64,000 bases of DNA, from assembly GCF_017114915.1 (NCBI RefSeq), contig NZ_JAAUOE010000029.1:1-64000 (forward strand). The letters are read 5' to 3'. The notes beneath the pieces were generated by a model. The model was given only the letters and a program-made list of their open reading frames with translations. It did no database searches and was not told the origin of the DNA. The position numbers and the translations under genes are program-made. Of the stretch, positions 35,659-44,695 are shown piece by piece (position 1 is the first letter of the stretch; every line of letters starts with the position of its first letter). This DNA comes from Pseudomonas frederiksbergensis. Its GTDB lineage: Bacteria > Pseudomonadota > Gammaproteobacteria > Pseudomonadales > Pseudomonadaceae.

Positions 35659-37521
35659 ATGGCCCTACTGCAGATCGCCGAACCCGGCCAAAGTCCTCAA
35701 CCGCACCAGCGTCGTCTGGCTGTGGGGATCGACTTGGGCACTACCAATTCGCTGGTCGCTGCATTGCGCAGTGGTCTTTCCGAGCCTCTGGCGGATGCTG
35801 ATGGGCAGGTTATCCTGCCGTCTGCCGTGCGCTATCACGCCGATCGCATCGAAGTCGGCGAATCGGCCAAGCTGGCCGCCGCTACCGATCCTTTGAATAC
35901 CGTGCTGTCGGTCAAGCGCTTGATGGGTCGTGGTCTGTCCGACGTCAAGCAATTGGGCGATCAGCTGCCGTACCGTTTTGTCGACGGCGAGTCGCACATG
36001 CCGTTCATCGATACAGTGCAAGGCCCGAAAAGCCCGGTCGAAGTTTCCGCCGATATCCTCAAGGTGCTGCGTCAGCGCGCTGAAGCGACCTTGGGTGGCG
36101 AACTGGTCGGTGCGGTGATCACCGTTCCGGCCTATTTCGATGACGCTCAGCGTCAAGCCACCAAGGATGCGGCCAAACTGGCCGGCCTGAACGTGCTGCG
36201 CTTGCTCAACGAACCGACTGCTGCTGCGGTGGCTTATGGCCTGGATCAGCAGGCTGAAGGTCTGGTCGCCATTTACGACCTGGGTGGCGGTACTTTCGAT
36301 ATTTCGATTCTGCGCCTGACCGGCGGTGTGTTCGAAGTGCTGGCTACCGGCGGCGACAGCGCCCTGGGTGGTGATGACTTCGACCACGCAATCGCCGGCT
36401 GGATCATCGAGAGTGCCGGTCTGTCGGCCGACCTCGATCCGGGTGCGCAGCGCAATCTGCTGCAAACCGCCTGTGCGGCCAAAGAGGCGCTGACCAATGT
36501 CGCGGCTGTGGAAGTTGCTTATGGCGGCTGGAAGTCCGAGCTGACCCGTGAAGCCTTCAATGCGCTGATCGAGCCGATGGTTGCTCGCAGCCTCAAAGCC
36601 TGCCGCCGCGCGGTGCGTGATTCCGGCGTCGAGCTGGAAGACGTTCACGCGGTGGTGATGGTCGGCGGCTCGACTCGCGTACCGCGCGTTCGCGAAGCCG
36701 TTGCGCAAGCCTTCGGTCGCGAACCGTTGACCGAAATCGACCCGGATCAAGTCGTGGCCATCGGTGCCGCGATCCAGGCCGATACCTTGGCCGGCAATAA
36801 GCGTGACGGCGGCGAACTGCTGTTGCTCGATGTGATTCCGTTGTCCTTGGGGCTGGAAACCATGGGCGGTCTGATGGAGAAGGTGATTCCGCGCAACACC
36901 ACCATCCCCGTCGCCCGCGCCCAGGACTTCACCACTTACAAAGATGGCCAGTCGGCCATGGCGATCCACGTATTGCAGGGCGAGCGTGAGTTGATCAGCG
37001 ACTGCCGCTCCCTGGCGCGCTTCGAATTGCGCGGTATTCCGGCGATGGTGGCCGGTGCGGCGAAGATTCGCGTGACCTTCCAGGTCGACGCCGACGGTCT
37101 GCTCAACGTCTCAGCCCGGGAATTGGGTTCGGGCGTTGAAGCCAGCATTCAGGTCAAACCGTCCTACGGCCTGACCGACGGCGAGATCGCCAAAATGCTC
37201 AAGGATTCGTTCCAGCACGCCAACGACGACAAGGTCGCCCGCGTATTGCGTGAGCAGCAGGTCGATGCCCAGCGCCTGATCGAGGCGGTGCAGGGCGCTC
37301 TGGAGGTCGACGGCGAACGCCTGCTCGACGCCGAAGAGCGCATGGTCATCGAATTGCAGATGCAGGAACTGACCGAATTGATGAAAGGCACCGATGGTTA
37401 CGCCATCGAGCAGCAGACCAAGCGTCTGTCGCAAGTGACCGATGCCTTTGCTGCCCGCCGCCTGGACTCGACGGTGAAAGCCGCTCTGGCGGGGCGCAAT
37501 CTGAATGAAATCGAGGAATAG
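35659..37521 (+). CDS. hscA: Fe-S assembly Hsp70 chaperone HscA
   Basis: A 620-residue specialised Hsp70 that releases the cluster from IscU. The ATPase domain shows VGIDLGTTNSLVA, IYDLGGGTFDISIL and VVMVGGSTRVPRVREAV; the substrate domain begins after DVIPLSLGLETMGG. It is shorter in the lid than DnaK, as expected for HscA. It lies 51 bases after hscB and just before fdx. Confidence 0.98.
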   Translation: MALLQIAEPGQSPQPHQRRLAVGIDLGTTNSLVAALRSGLSEPLADADGQVILPSAVRYHADRIEVGESAKLAAATDPLNTVLSVKRLMGRGLSDVKQLGDQLPYRFVDGESHMPFIDTVQGPKSPVEVSADILKVLRQRAEATLGGELVGAVITVPAYFDDAQRQATKDAAKLAGLNVLRLLNEPTAAAVAYGLDQQAEGLVAIYDLGGGTFDISILRLTGGVFEVLATGGDSALGGDDFDHAIAGWIIESAGLSADLDPGAQRNLLQTACAAKEALTNVAAVEVAYGGWKSELTREAFNALIEPMVARSLKACRRAVRDSGVELEDVHAVVMVGGSTRVPRVREAVAQAFGREPLTEIDPDQVVAIGAAIQADTLAGNKRDGGELLLLDVIPLSLGLETMGGLMEKVIPRNTTIPVARAQDFTTYKDGQSAMAIHVLQGERELISDCRSLARFELRGIPAMVAGAAKIRVTFQVDADGLLNVSARELGSGVEASIQVKPSYGLTDGEIAKMLKDSFQHANDDKVARVLREQQVDAQRLIEAVQGALEVDGERLLDAEERMVIELQMQELTELMKGTDGYAIEQQTKRLSQVTDAFAARRLDSTVKAALAGRNLNEIEE

Positions 37522-37524
37522 TTG

Positions 37525-37866
37525 ATGCCGCAGGTCATTTTTCTGCCACACGAGAAGTTCTGCCCGGAAGGCATGGTTGTAGAGGCTGAGCCCGGCATCT
37601 CCATTCTCGAACTGGCCCATGAACACCATATCGAGATGGAAAGCGCCTGTGGCGGTGTCTGCGCGTGCACCACTTGTCACTGCATCGTTCGCGAAGGTTT
37701 CGATTCGCTGGAAGAGGCTGATGAGCTGGAGGAAGACTATCTTGATAAGGCTTGGGGGCTGGAGGCTCAGTCACGCCTGGCCTGTCAGGCAAAGGTCGGG
37801 ACTGAAGACCTGACCATCGAAATTCCGAAATACTCGCTCAACCATGCAGCCGAAGCGCCGCACTGA
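37525..37866 (+). CDS. fdx: [2Fe-2S] ferredoxin of the Isc system
   Basis: A 113-residue adrenodoxin-type ferredoxin that gives electrons for cluster assembly on IscU. Cluster ligands C42, C48, C51 and C87 are at the same positions as in E. coli Fdx. A TTG at 37522 is in frame but ATG 37525 (MPQVIFLPHEKFCPEG) is preferred, 3 bases after the hscA stop, with GAGGA upstream. Confidence 0.97.
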   Translation: MPQVIFLPHEKFCPEGMVVEAEPGISILELAHEHHIEMESACGGVCACTTCHCIVREGFDSLEEADELEEDYLDKAWGLEAQSRLACQAKVGTEDLTIEIPKYSLNHAAEAPH

Positions 37867-37880
37867 TTCAAGGAGCCGAA

Positions 37881-38081
37881 ATGAGTCTGAAATGGGTTGA
37901 TGTGCTGGAGATCGCGATTCAGCTGGCTGAGTCAAAGCCGGATGTGGACCCGCGTTACGTGAACTTCGTCGATCTGCACCAGTGGGTGCTGGCATTGCCG
38001 GAGTTCAGTGATGATCCGACCCGCGGTGGCGAGAAGGTGCTTGAAGCCATTCAGGCCGCCTGGATCGAAGAAGCAGACTGA
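37881..38081 (+). CDS. iscX: Fe-S assembly protein IscX
   Basis: A 66-residue acidic protein that binds IscS and iron and tunes cluster synthesis. MSLKWVDVLEIAIQLAESKPDVDPRYVNF and the end EAIQAAWIEEAD are family signatures. AAGGAG lies 7 bases upstream. It is the last gene of the isc operon, ending at the terminator of 38115. Confidence 0.96.
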   Translation: MSLKWVDVLEIAIQLAESKPDVDPRYVNFVDLHQWVLALPEFSDDPTRGGEKVLEAIQAAWIEEAD

Positions 38082-38099
38082 TTCTGCACCGTACGCAGT

Positions 38100-38128
38100 T
38101 AGGCAATACCAAAGAACCCGCGTATAAT
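38100..38128 (+). promoter_or_regulatory. ndk promoter overlapping the isc terminator
   Basis: TAGGCA (38100-38105) and a perfect TATAAT (38123-38128) have a 17-base spacer. The -10 box forms most of the loop of the hairpin at 38115-38137. Confidence 0.6.
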
Positions 38129-38145
38129 TCGCGGGTTTAATTTTT
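38115..38145 (+). terminator. rho-independent terminator of the isc operon
   Basis: AACCCGCG (38115-38122) pairs with CGCGGGTT (38130-38137) around a TATAATT loop, followed by TAATTTTT. Confidence 0.8.
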
Positions 38146-38173
38146 CGCAAATTACCGTTTCTGGAGTTACACC

Positions 38174-38599
38174 ATGGCTGTTCAACGTACTTTCTCCATC
38201 ATCAAGCCTGACGCTGTTGCTAAAAACGTCATCGGCGAGATCACCACTCGTTTCGAAAAAGCAGGCCTGCGCGTTGTAGCTTCGAAACTGAAGCAACTGT
38301 CCAAAGCCGAAGCTGAAGGCTTCTACGCTGAGCACAGCGCTCGTGGTTTCTTCAACGACCTGGTTGCTTTCATGATCTCCGGTCCGGTTGTCGTTCAGGT
38401 TCTGGAAGGCGAAAACGCTATCGCTCTGAACCGTGAGCTGATGGGCGCTACCAACCCTAAAGAAGCTGCTCCTGGCACCATCCGCGCTGACTTCGCTGAT
38501 TCCATCGACGCCAACGCCGTACACGGTTCGGACTCCGAAGCCGCTGCTGCTCGCGAAATCTCGTACTTCTTCGCAGCTACTGAAGTAACCACTCGCTAA
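38174..38599 (+). CDS. ndk: nucleoside diphosphate kinase
   Basis: A 141-residue kinase that moves the gamma-phosphate from ATP to other NDPs through a phosphohistidine. The active-site H117 is in ANAVHGSDSEAAAAREI, and MAVQRTFSIIKPDAVAKNVIG is the family start. CTGGAG lies upstream of the ATG. The gene has codon use rich in GCT and CTG, as in highly expressed genes. It has its own promoter. Confidence 0.98.
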   Translation: MAVQRTFSIIKPDAVAKNVIGEITTRFEKAGLRVVASKLKQLSKAEAEGFYAEHSARGFFNDLVAFMISGPVVVQVLEGENAIALNRELMGATNPKEAAPGTIRADFADSIDANAVHGSDSEAAAAREISYFFAATEVTTR

Positions 38600-38627
38600 G
38601 CATTGGCTTAAGAGTGAAGGTGAATCC

Positions 38628-39776
38628 ATGACTACATCGACTGTAAAAACCAACCTGCTGGGTCTGACTCAACAGGAAATGGAAAAATTCTTCGACTCAA
38701 TCGGGGAGAAGCGTTTCCGTGCCGGTCAGGTAATGAAATGGATTCACCACTTTGGCGTCGATGATTTCGACGCCATGACGAACGTCAGCAAGGCCTTGCG
38801 CGAAAAGCTCAAGGCTGTTGCTGAAATTCGTGGTCCGGAAGTGGTCAGCGAGGACATCTCCAGCGACGGCACCCGTAAGTGGGTGGTGCGCGTGGCGTCC
38901 GGCAGCTGCGTCGAGACCGTATACATTCCCCAGGGCAAACGCGGCACCTTGTGCGTTTCGTCCCAGGCAGGCTGTGCCCTGGATTGCAGTTTCTGCTCCA
39001 CCGGCAAGCAAGGTTTCAATAGCAACCTTACCGCCGCCGAAGTCATCGGCCAGGTGTGGATTGCCAACAAATCCTTTGGCAGCGTCCCGGCAACCGTCGA
39101 CCGTGCCATCACCAACGTGGTGATGATGGGCATGGGTGAGCCGCTGCTGAACTTCGACAACGTCGTGGCCGCCATGCATCTGATGATGGATGACCTGGGC
39201 TATGGCATCTCCAAGCGCCGCGTCACCCTGTCGACTTCGGGTGTGGTGCCGATGATTGATGAGCTGTCCAAGCACATTGATGTTTCCCTGGCGTTGTCCC
39301 TGCACGCACCGAATGACGCATTGCGTAACCAATTGGTGCCGATCAACAAGAAGTATCCGCTTAAGATGCTGCTGGAATCGTGTCAGCGCTACATGTCGTC
39401 CCTGGGCGAAAAGCGCGTATTGACCATCGAGTACACCTTGCTCAAGGACATCAACGACAAGGTCGAGCACGCGGTCGAAATGATCGAGTTGCTCAAGAAC
39501 ATTCCGTGCAAGATCAACCTGATTCCGTTCAACCCGTTCCCGCATTCCGGTTACGAGCGCCCGAGCAACAACGCGATTCGCCGTTTCCAGGATCAGCTTC
39601 ACCATGCAGGCTTCAACGTCACCGTGCGCACCACCCGCGGTGAAGACATCGACGCCGCGTGTGGCCAATTGGTAGGGCAGGTGCTGGATCGCACCCGTCG
39701 CAGCGAACGTTATATCGCCGTGCGTGAATTGAGCGCCGACAGCGATATGCCACAAAGCGCTGCGAACAATAATTAA
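38628..39776 (+). CDS. rlmN: dual-specificity 23S rRNA/tRNA adenine-C2 methyltransferase RlmN
   Basis: A 382-residue radical-SAM enzyme that methylates A2503 of 23S rRNA and A37 of some tRNAs. The cluster motif C116-x3-C120-x2-C123 reads CALDCSFC, with GEPLLNFDNVV downstream and the C-terminal AACGQL holding the second methyl-transfer cysteine. It is an Fe-S client of the isc genes upstream. It lies 28 bases after ndk and 12 before pilF. Confidence 0.97.
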   Translation: MTTSTVKTNLLGLTQQEMEKFFDSIGEKRFRAGQVMKWIHHFGVDDFDAMTNVSKALREKLKAVAEIRGPEVVSEDISSDGTRKWVVRVASGSCVETVYIPQGKRGTLCVSSQAGCALDCSFCSTGKQGFNSNLTAAEVIGQVWIANKSFGSVPATVDRAITNVVMMGMGEPLLNFDNVVAAMHLMMDDLGYGISKRRVTLSTSGVVPMIDELSKHIDVSLALSLHAPNDALRNQLVPINKKYPLKMLLESCQRYMSSLGEKRVLTIEYTLLKDINDKVEHAVEMIELLKNIPCKINLIPFNPFPHSGYERPSNNAIRRFQDQLHHAGFNVTVRTTRGEDIDAACGQLVGQVLDRTRRSERYIAVRELSADSDMPQSAANNN

Positions 39777-39788
39777 GAGAGGATCTCT

Positions 39789-40547
39789 ATGTCCCTGCGC
39801 TTTGCGCTGCTAGTGCTGTTGGCCAGCCTTTGTGCTGGTTGTGTCCTGTCGGGCGATTTCAACCCGATGAAGACCAGCAAGGGTCGTGACGAAGCGCGTG
39901 CCGCCTACGTGCAGCTGGGACTGGGGTACTTGCAGCAGGGCATGACCGAGCGGGCCAAAGTCCCGTTGAAGAAGGCGTTGGAACTTGATGACTCGGATGC
40001 TGATGCCAACGCCGCCCTGGGGCTGGTGTTCCAGGCCGAGGCGGAGCCGGAACTGGCCGATCGGCATTTTCGCAAGGCGCTGTCTTCTCGTCCCGCCGAT
40101 GCGCGAATCCTGAATAACTACGGCAGTTTTCTGTTCGAAGAAAAACGTTACAAAGAGGCGTACGAGCGCTTTGAACAGGCCGCCGCCGATACCCTGTATC
40201 CTGAGCGTTCGCGGGTTTTCGAGAACCTGGGCATGACCGCTTCAAAGCTTGGCCAGCGTGACCTGGCCCGCCAGCAACTGGAAAAAGCCCTGCGTTTGAA
40301 CCGCCAGCAGCCACGCGCCTTGCTGGAAATGGCTGAGTTGTCATTCGAAGACAGGCATTATGTGCCCGCGCGTGACTATTACGACCGTTTTAGCCTGCTC
40401 AGCGAGCAAAATGCACGTAGTCTATTGCTCGGTGTTCGACTGGCAAAAGTGTTCGAAGATCGCGACAAGGCCGCAAGTTTCGGCCTGCAATTAAAACGAC
40501 TCTATCCCGGTACTCCGGAATATCAGCAATACCTGTCGGAGCAATGA
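39789..40547 (+). CDS. pilF: type IV pilus biogenesis lipoprotein PilF
   Basis: A 252-residue outer-membrane lipoprotein that helps localise and multimerise the PilQ secretin. The signal peptide ends with the lipobox LCAGC (Cys18). About six TPR-like repeats follow, with GYLQQGMTERAKVPLKKALELD and NNYGSFLFEEKRYKEAYERFEQA typical. The stop overlaps the ATG of rodZ. This rlmN-pilF-rodZ-ispG-hisS order is conserved in gamma-proteobacteria. Confidence 0.95.
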   Translation: MSLRFALLVLLASLCAGCVLSGDFNPMKTSKGRDEARAAYVQLGLGYLQQGMTERAKVPLKKALELDDSDADANAALGLVFQAEAEPELADRHFRKALSSRPADARILNNYGSFLFEEKRYKEAYERFEQAAADTLYPERSRVFENLGMTASKLGQRDLARQQLEKALRLNRQQPRALLEMAELSFEDRHYVPARDYYDRFSLLSEQNARSLLLGVRLAKVFEDRDKAASFGLQLKRLYPGTPEYQQYLSEQ

Positions 40548-41572
40548 TGAAAGCGGCGCATCCCGAAGTTGTAGCAGCGAATCGCGTTAATCCCGGTGAG
40601 ACCTTGCGCCAGGCCCGCGAAAGCAATGGCTGGTCGCTGGCCGAAGTGGCCCTCAAGCTCAACCTCACCGTCAACTCCCTGAGCAATCTGGAAGCCGGCG
40701 CTTTCGACAAGCTGCCCGGGCACACCTTTGCTCGCGGTTATATTCGCGCGTACGCCAAATTGCTGGGCATGGACCAGGCTGTTCTGGTTCAGCAGTTCGA
40801 CCAATCCACCGGTACCGACTCCCAGGGCAGCAACGTCCACAGCCTGGGGCGTATCGAAGAACCCGTTCGGGTTTCCCACACCATCTTGCGAATTGTCAGC
40901 CTGCTGTTGCTGATCGCGGTGATTGGCGGTGGCTTTGTGTGGTGGCAGGATCAAACCTCATTGCGCACCAAGGACCTGATCGGTCTGGCCCCGGAGCACG
41001 TTGAAGTCGAAGGCGCCGACGGCACCACCCAGATTCATCCGCTGGACGAGCCGGAAGACCAGGCCGTTGCAGAAGGTCAGGCTGAAGGTGAAACGCCTCT
41101 TGCGTTGCCTCAGGCCGAGGAGCCAGCCAGCGCTGAAACGAGCGCACCGGCTCCAGCTCCGGCAGTTCCAACAGTAACGCCTTCGGCTCCGGCCCACAGC
41201 ACTGCTCCGGCTGTCGCGACACCGGCGACGCCAGCCCCGGCTGTTCCCGCCGTACCGGCACCGGTTGTGACCGCTCCGATTGCCCCGACCACTCCTGCAC
41301 CCGCTCCGGCGGCTGTTGCTCCGGTGGCTGGCCTGGGTCAGGTTCAACTGCAATTCACCGCCGATTGCTGGACGCAAGTGACCGACGGCACGGGTAAAGT
41401 GCTGTTGAGCGGTCTCAAGCGTAAAGGCGAAAGTGTTTCCGTCAGCGGCAAGCCGCCCTTTGCCGTGCGTCTGGGCTTTGCCCGTGGCGCGCAGGTCAGC
41501 TACAACGGGCAGGTGGTTGATGTCGCTCCGTTCACCAGTGGCGAGACTGCTCGCCTGAAGTTGGGTCAATAA
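40544..41572 (+). CDS. rodZ: cytoskeletal membrane protein RodZ
   Basis: A 342-residue protein that ties MreB filaments to the membrane and helps set rod shape. An XRE-type helix-turn-helix domain is at about residues 17-85 (GETLRQARESNGWSLAEVALKLNLT), one membrane segment at about 112-130, and a periplasmic C-terminal domain (DUF4115) near 265-342. Between them lies an Ala/Pro-rich linker of about 60 residues. A second ATG at 40547 is possible. Overlap with pilF suggests coupling. Confidence 0.94.
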   Translation: MMKAAHPEVVAANRVNPGETLRQARESNGWSLAEVALKLNLTVNSLSNLEAGAFDKLPGHTFARGYIRAYAKLLGMDQAVLVQQFDQSTGTDSQGSNVHSLGRIEEPVRVSHTILRIVSLLLLIAVIGGGFVWWQDQTSLRTKDLIGLAPEHVEVEGADGTTQIHPLDEPEDQAVAEGQAEGETPLALPQAEEPASAETSAPAPAPAVPTVTPSAPAHSTAPAVATPATPAPAVPAVPAPVVTAPIAPTTPAPAPAAVAPVAGLGQVQLQFTADCWTQVTDGTGKVLLSGLKRKGESVSVSGKPPFAVRLGFARGAQVSYNGQVVDVAPFTSGETARLKLGQ

Positions 41573-41575
41573 GTC

Positions 41576-42685
41576 ATGCACGGCGAATCTCCAATCAAGC
41601 GTCGCGAATCCCGGAAAATCTGGGTCGGTAACGTGCCTGTTGGCGGCGATGCGCCTATCGCTGTGCAGAGCATGACCAACAGCGACACCAATGACGTGGC
41701 CGCCACCGTGGCCCAGATCAATCGTCTGGAAGCTGCTGGCGTCGATATCGTTCGGGTTTCGGTGCCGGACATGGACGCCGCCGAAGCCTTCGGCAAGATC
41801 AAGCAACTGGTCAAAGTGCCGTTGGTGGCCGACATCCACTTCGACTACAGGATCGCACTGCGCGTAGCCGAACTGGGCGTCGATTGCCTGCGGATCAACC
41901 CGGGCAACATCGGTCGCGAAGACCGCGTGCGTGCGGTGGTCGATGCCGCCCGTGATCGCGGGATTCCAATCCGCATCGGCGTGAACGCCGGTTCCCTGGA
42001 AAAAGACCTGCAAAAGAAGTACGGCGAGCCAACCCCGGCTGCGTTGGTCGAGTCTGCCTTGCGTCACGTCGAACACCTCGAGCGCCTGAATTTCCAGGAC
42101 TTCAAGGTCAGCGTAAAAGCCTCCGACGTGTTCATGGCCGTTGAAGCCTACCGTTTGCTGGCCAAGGAAATCGTCCAGCCGCTGCACCTGGGCATCACCG
42201 AAGCCGGTGGTTTGCGTTCAGGCACAGTGAAATCCGCCGTGGGCCTCGGTATGCTGCTCGCCGAAGGGATTGGCGATACTATTCGCATCTCGTTGGCGGC
42301 CGACCCGGTCGAGGAAGTGAAAGTCGGCTACGACATTCTCAAGTCCCTGCACCTGCGTTCCCGTGGCATCAACTTCATCGCCTGCCCGAGCTGCTCGCGG
42401 CAGAACTTCGATGTGGTCAAGACCATGAACGAGCTGGAAGGGCGTCTCGAAGACCTGCTGGTGCCGCTGGATGTCGCGGTGATCGGTTGCGTGGTCAACG
42501 GGCCGGGCGAAGCCAAGGAAGCCCATATCGGCTTGACCGGCGGCACGCCAAACCTGATTTACATCGACGGCAAGCCGTCACAGAAACTGACGAATGACAA
42601 TCTGGTGGATGAGCTTGAACGCTTGATCCGCCAGAAGGCGGCCGAAAAGGTCGAAGCCGACGCTGCCGTTATCGCGCGTGGCTGA
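41576..42685 (+). CDS. ispG: 4-hydroxy-3-methylbut-2-enyl diphosphate synthase
   Basis: A 369-residue [4Fe-4S] enzyme of the MEP isoprenoid pathway converting MEcPP to HMBPP. The cluster cysteines are C270 and C273 (IACPSCSRQNF) and C305 (GCVVNGPGEA), matching E. coli numbering. The N-terminal TIM barrel begins with VGNVPVGGDAPIAVQSMTN. It follows rodZ by 3 bases. Confidence 0.97.
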   Translation: MHGESPIKRRESRKIWVGNVPVGGDAPIAVQSMTNSDTNDVAATVAQINRLEAAGVDIVRVSVPDMDAAEAFGKIKQLVKVPLVADIHFDYRIALRVAELGVDCLRINPGNIGREDRVRAVVDAARDRGIPIRIGVNAGSLEKDLQKKYGEPTPAALVESALRHVEHLERLNFQDFKVSVKASDVFMAVEAYRLLAKEIVQPLHLGITEAGGLRSGTVKSAVGLGMLLAEGIGDTIRISLAADPVEEVKVGYDILKSLHLRSRGINFIACPSCSRQNFDVVKTMNELEGRLEDLLVPLDVAVIGCVVNGPGEAKEAHIGLTGGTPNLIYIDGKPSQKLTNDNLVDELERLIRQKAAEKVEADAAVIARG

Positions 42686-42722
42686 GCCTGACTAAAGAGC
42701 CGAACGAATTTAAGGATTTAAA

Positions 42723-44012
42723 GTGAGCAAGTCTCTGCAAGCCATTCGTGGCATGAACGACATCCTGCCTGAACAGACTCCCCTGTGGCGTCATTTCGAG
42801 GGCACCGTTTCGCGTCTGCTGGATAACTACGGTTATAAGCAGATTCGCATGCCGATCGTCGAGTTCACCGAGCTGTTCAAGCGCTCCATCGGTGAAGTGA
42901 CCGACATCGTCGAAAAAGAGATGTACACCTTCGACGACCGCAACGGCGATTCCCTGACCCTGCGCCCTGAAGGCACGGCGGCCTGTGTGCGTGCCGTGCT
43001 CGAGCACGGCATCACCGGCGGCGGCCAGGTGCAGAAACTCTGGTACATCGGCCCGATGTTCCGTCACGAGCGTCCGCAGAAAGGTCGTTATCGCCAGTTC
43101 CACCAGATCGGCTGCGAAGTCTTCAACCTCGACGGTCCGGACATCGACGCCGAACTGATTGTGCTGACCTGGCGCCTGTGGGGCGAGCTGGGTATCCGCG
43201 ACGCGGTCAAGCTCGAACTCAACAGCCTGGGCACCAGCGAATCCCGTAGCCGTTATCGCGAAGCATTGGTCCAGTACCTGTCCGCTCGCCTGGATCAACT
43301 GGACGAAGACAGCCAGCGTCGTCTGAAGACCAACCCGCTGCGGGTTCTGGATACCAAGAACGCCGACACTCAAGCGGTGCTGGCCGACGCGCCGAAAATG
43401 GCCGACTACCTCGACGAAGAGTCCCGCGTGCACTTCGAGGGCCTCAAGGCTCGTCTGGACGCCGCCGGCATTCCTTATGTCATCAACCCGAAGCTGGTTC
43501 GCGGGCTGGATTACTACAGCAAGACCGTATTCGAATGGGTCACTGACCAGTTGGGCGCCCAGGGCACCGTGTGTGCCGGTGGTCGTTACGACGGTCTGGT
43601 GGAGCAGATGGGCGGCAAGCCGACCCCGGGCGTCGGTTTCGCCATGGGTATCGAGCGTCTGGTGCTGCTGTTGGAAACCCTGGAGCAGATCCCCGAAGAG
43701 ATCTCCCGTCAGGTCGATGTTTACCTCTGCGCCTTCGGTGAAGCGGCCGAGCTGGCCGGTCTGACCCTGAGCGAGCGTGTTCGTGATCAATTGCCCAACC
43801 TGCGCCTGCAAGTCAATGCTGGCGCCGGCAGCTTCAAAAGCCAGTTCAAGAAAGCCGACAAGAGCGGTGCGCTGTACGCATTGATCCTCGGTGACGACGA
43901 AATGGCCCAGCAAGTGGTAGGTTTCAAACCCCTGCGTGGCCAGGGCGAACAACAAAGCATTGCCTGGGATGCGCTTGCAGCACACCTGGCCACCTGCGTC
44001 GTGCAGGGTTGA
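42723..44012 (+). CDS. hisS: histidyl-tRNA synthetase
   Basis: A 429-residue class II synthetase. The start is MSKSLQAIRGMNDILPEQTP with a GTG codon at 42723. Motif 2 reads FRHERPQKGRYRQFHQIGCE, the histidine A motif LVRGLDYYSKTVFEW, and motif 3 GVGFAMGIERLVLLLE. A C-terminal anticodon-binding domain covers about 330-425. TAAGGA lies upstream. It lies in the ispG-hisS-yfgM-bamB-der run. Confidence 0.98.
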   Translation: MSKSLQAIRGMNDILPEQTPLWRHFEGTVSRLLDNYGYKQIRMPIVEFTELFKRSIGEVTDIVEKEMYTFDDRNGDSLTLRPEGTAACVRAVLEHGITGGGQVQKLWYIGPMFRHERPQKGRYRQFHQIGCEVFNLDGPDIDAELIVLTWRLWGELGIRDAVKLELNSLGTSESRSRYREALVQYLSARLDQLDEDSQRRLKTNPLRVLDTKNADTQAVLADAPKMADYLDEESRVHFEGLKARLDAAGIPYVINPKLVRGLDYYSKTVFEWVTDQLGAQGTVCAGGRYDGLVEQMGGKPTPGVGFAMGIERLVLLLETLEQIPEEISRQVDVYLCAFGEAAELAGLTLSERVRDQLPNLRLQVNAGAGSFKSQFKKADKSGALYALILGDDEMAQQVVGFKPLRGQGEQQSIAWDALAAHLATCVVQG

Positions 44013-44052
44013 AGCTGTCAAACAGCCGATTTAGCGATTAAGGAGTATTGGG

Positions 44053-44694
44053 GTGTCGAGTACCGAAGACGAACATCTGGCGGAGTTGAAGGACTGGTGG
44101 ACACGCAACGGCAAGCCCCTGGTCACTGGCGGCCTGTTGGCGCTGGTCATCGTGTTCGGCTGGCAGGCCTTTCAGAAGTATCAGAGCAATCAGTCGCAAG
44201 GCGCCTCGATTCTCTATCAGCAATTGCTCGAAACCACGCTGACGCCTGACGGCAAGCCCGATGCTGCACGTGTTTCGGAACTGGCCGGCAAGCTCAAAAG
44301 CGAGTTCGGTGGCAGCGCTTATGCGCAATACGGCAGCCTGTTCGTGGCCAAAGTCGCGGTCGACAGCGCCAAGCTGGACGACGCCGCCAGCGAGCTGAAA
44401 GCCATCGTCGACAAACCGGCCAACCCGGCACTGGGCGAAATCGCCCGTCAGCGCCTGGCGCAGGTGCTGGCCGCGCAGAACAAGGTCGATGAAGCCCTGA
44501 AACTGCTCGAAGGCGATGCCGACAAGGCCTTCCTGGCCACCCGTGAAGAACTCAAGGGCGATCTGCTGGTGCAGTTGGGTCGTACCGACGAAGCGAACGC
44601 AGCGTATCAAAAAGCCAAGGCGGCACTGTCGGATGAAGCGGCGGTCGGCGGCCTACAAATCAAGCTGGACGACCTGGCCAAAGGGGATGCGTGA
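44053..44694 (+). CDS. yfgM: YfgM family membrane-anchored TPR protein
   Basis: A 213-residue inner-membrane protein with one N-terminal membrane segment (about residues 25-41, LVTGGLLALVIVFGWQAF) and a periplasmic TPR domain. In E. coli YfgM binds PpiD near the Sec translocon and aids envelope protein folding. The start is GTG 44053 with AAGGAG 9 bases upstream. The stop falls inside the bamB start region. Confidence 0.93.
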   Translation: MSSTEDEHLAELKDWWTRNGKPLVTGGLLALVIVFGWQAFQKYQSNQSQGASILYQQLLETTLTPDGKPDAARVSELAGKLKSEFGGSAYAQYGSLFVAKVAVDSAKLDDAASELKAIVDKPANPALGEIARQRLAQVLAAQNKVDEALKLLEGDADKAFLATREELKGDLLVQLGRTDEANAAYQKAKAALSDEAAVGGLQIKLDDLAKGDA

Positions 44695-44695
44695 C

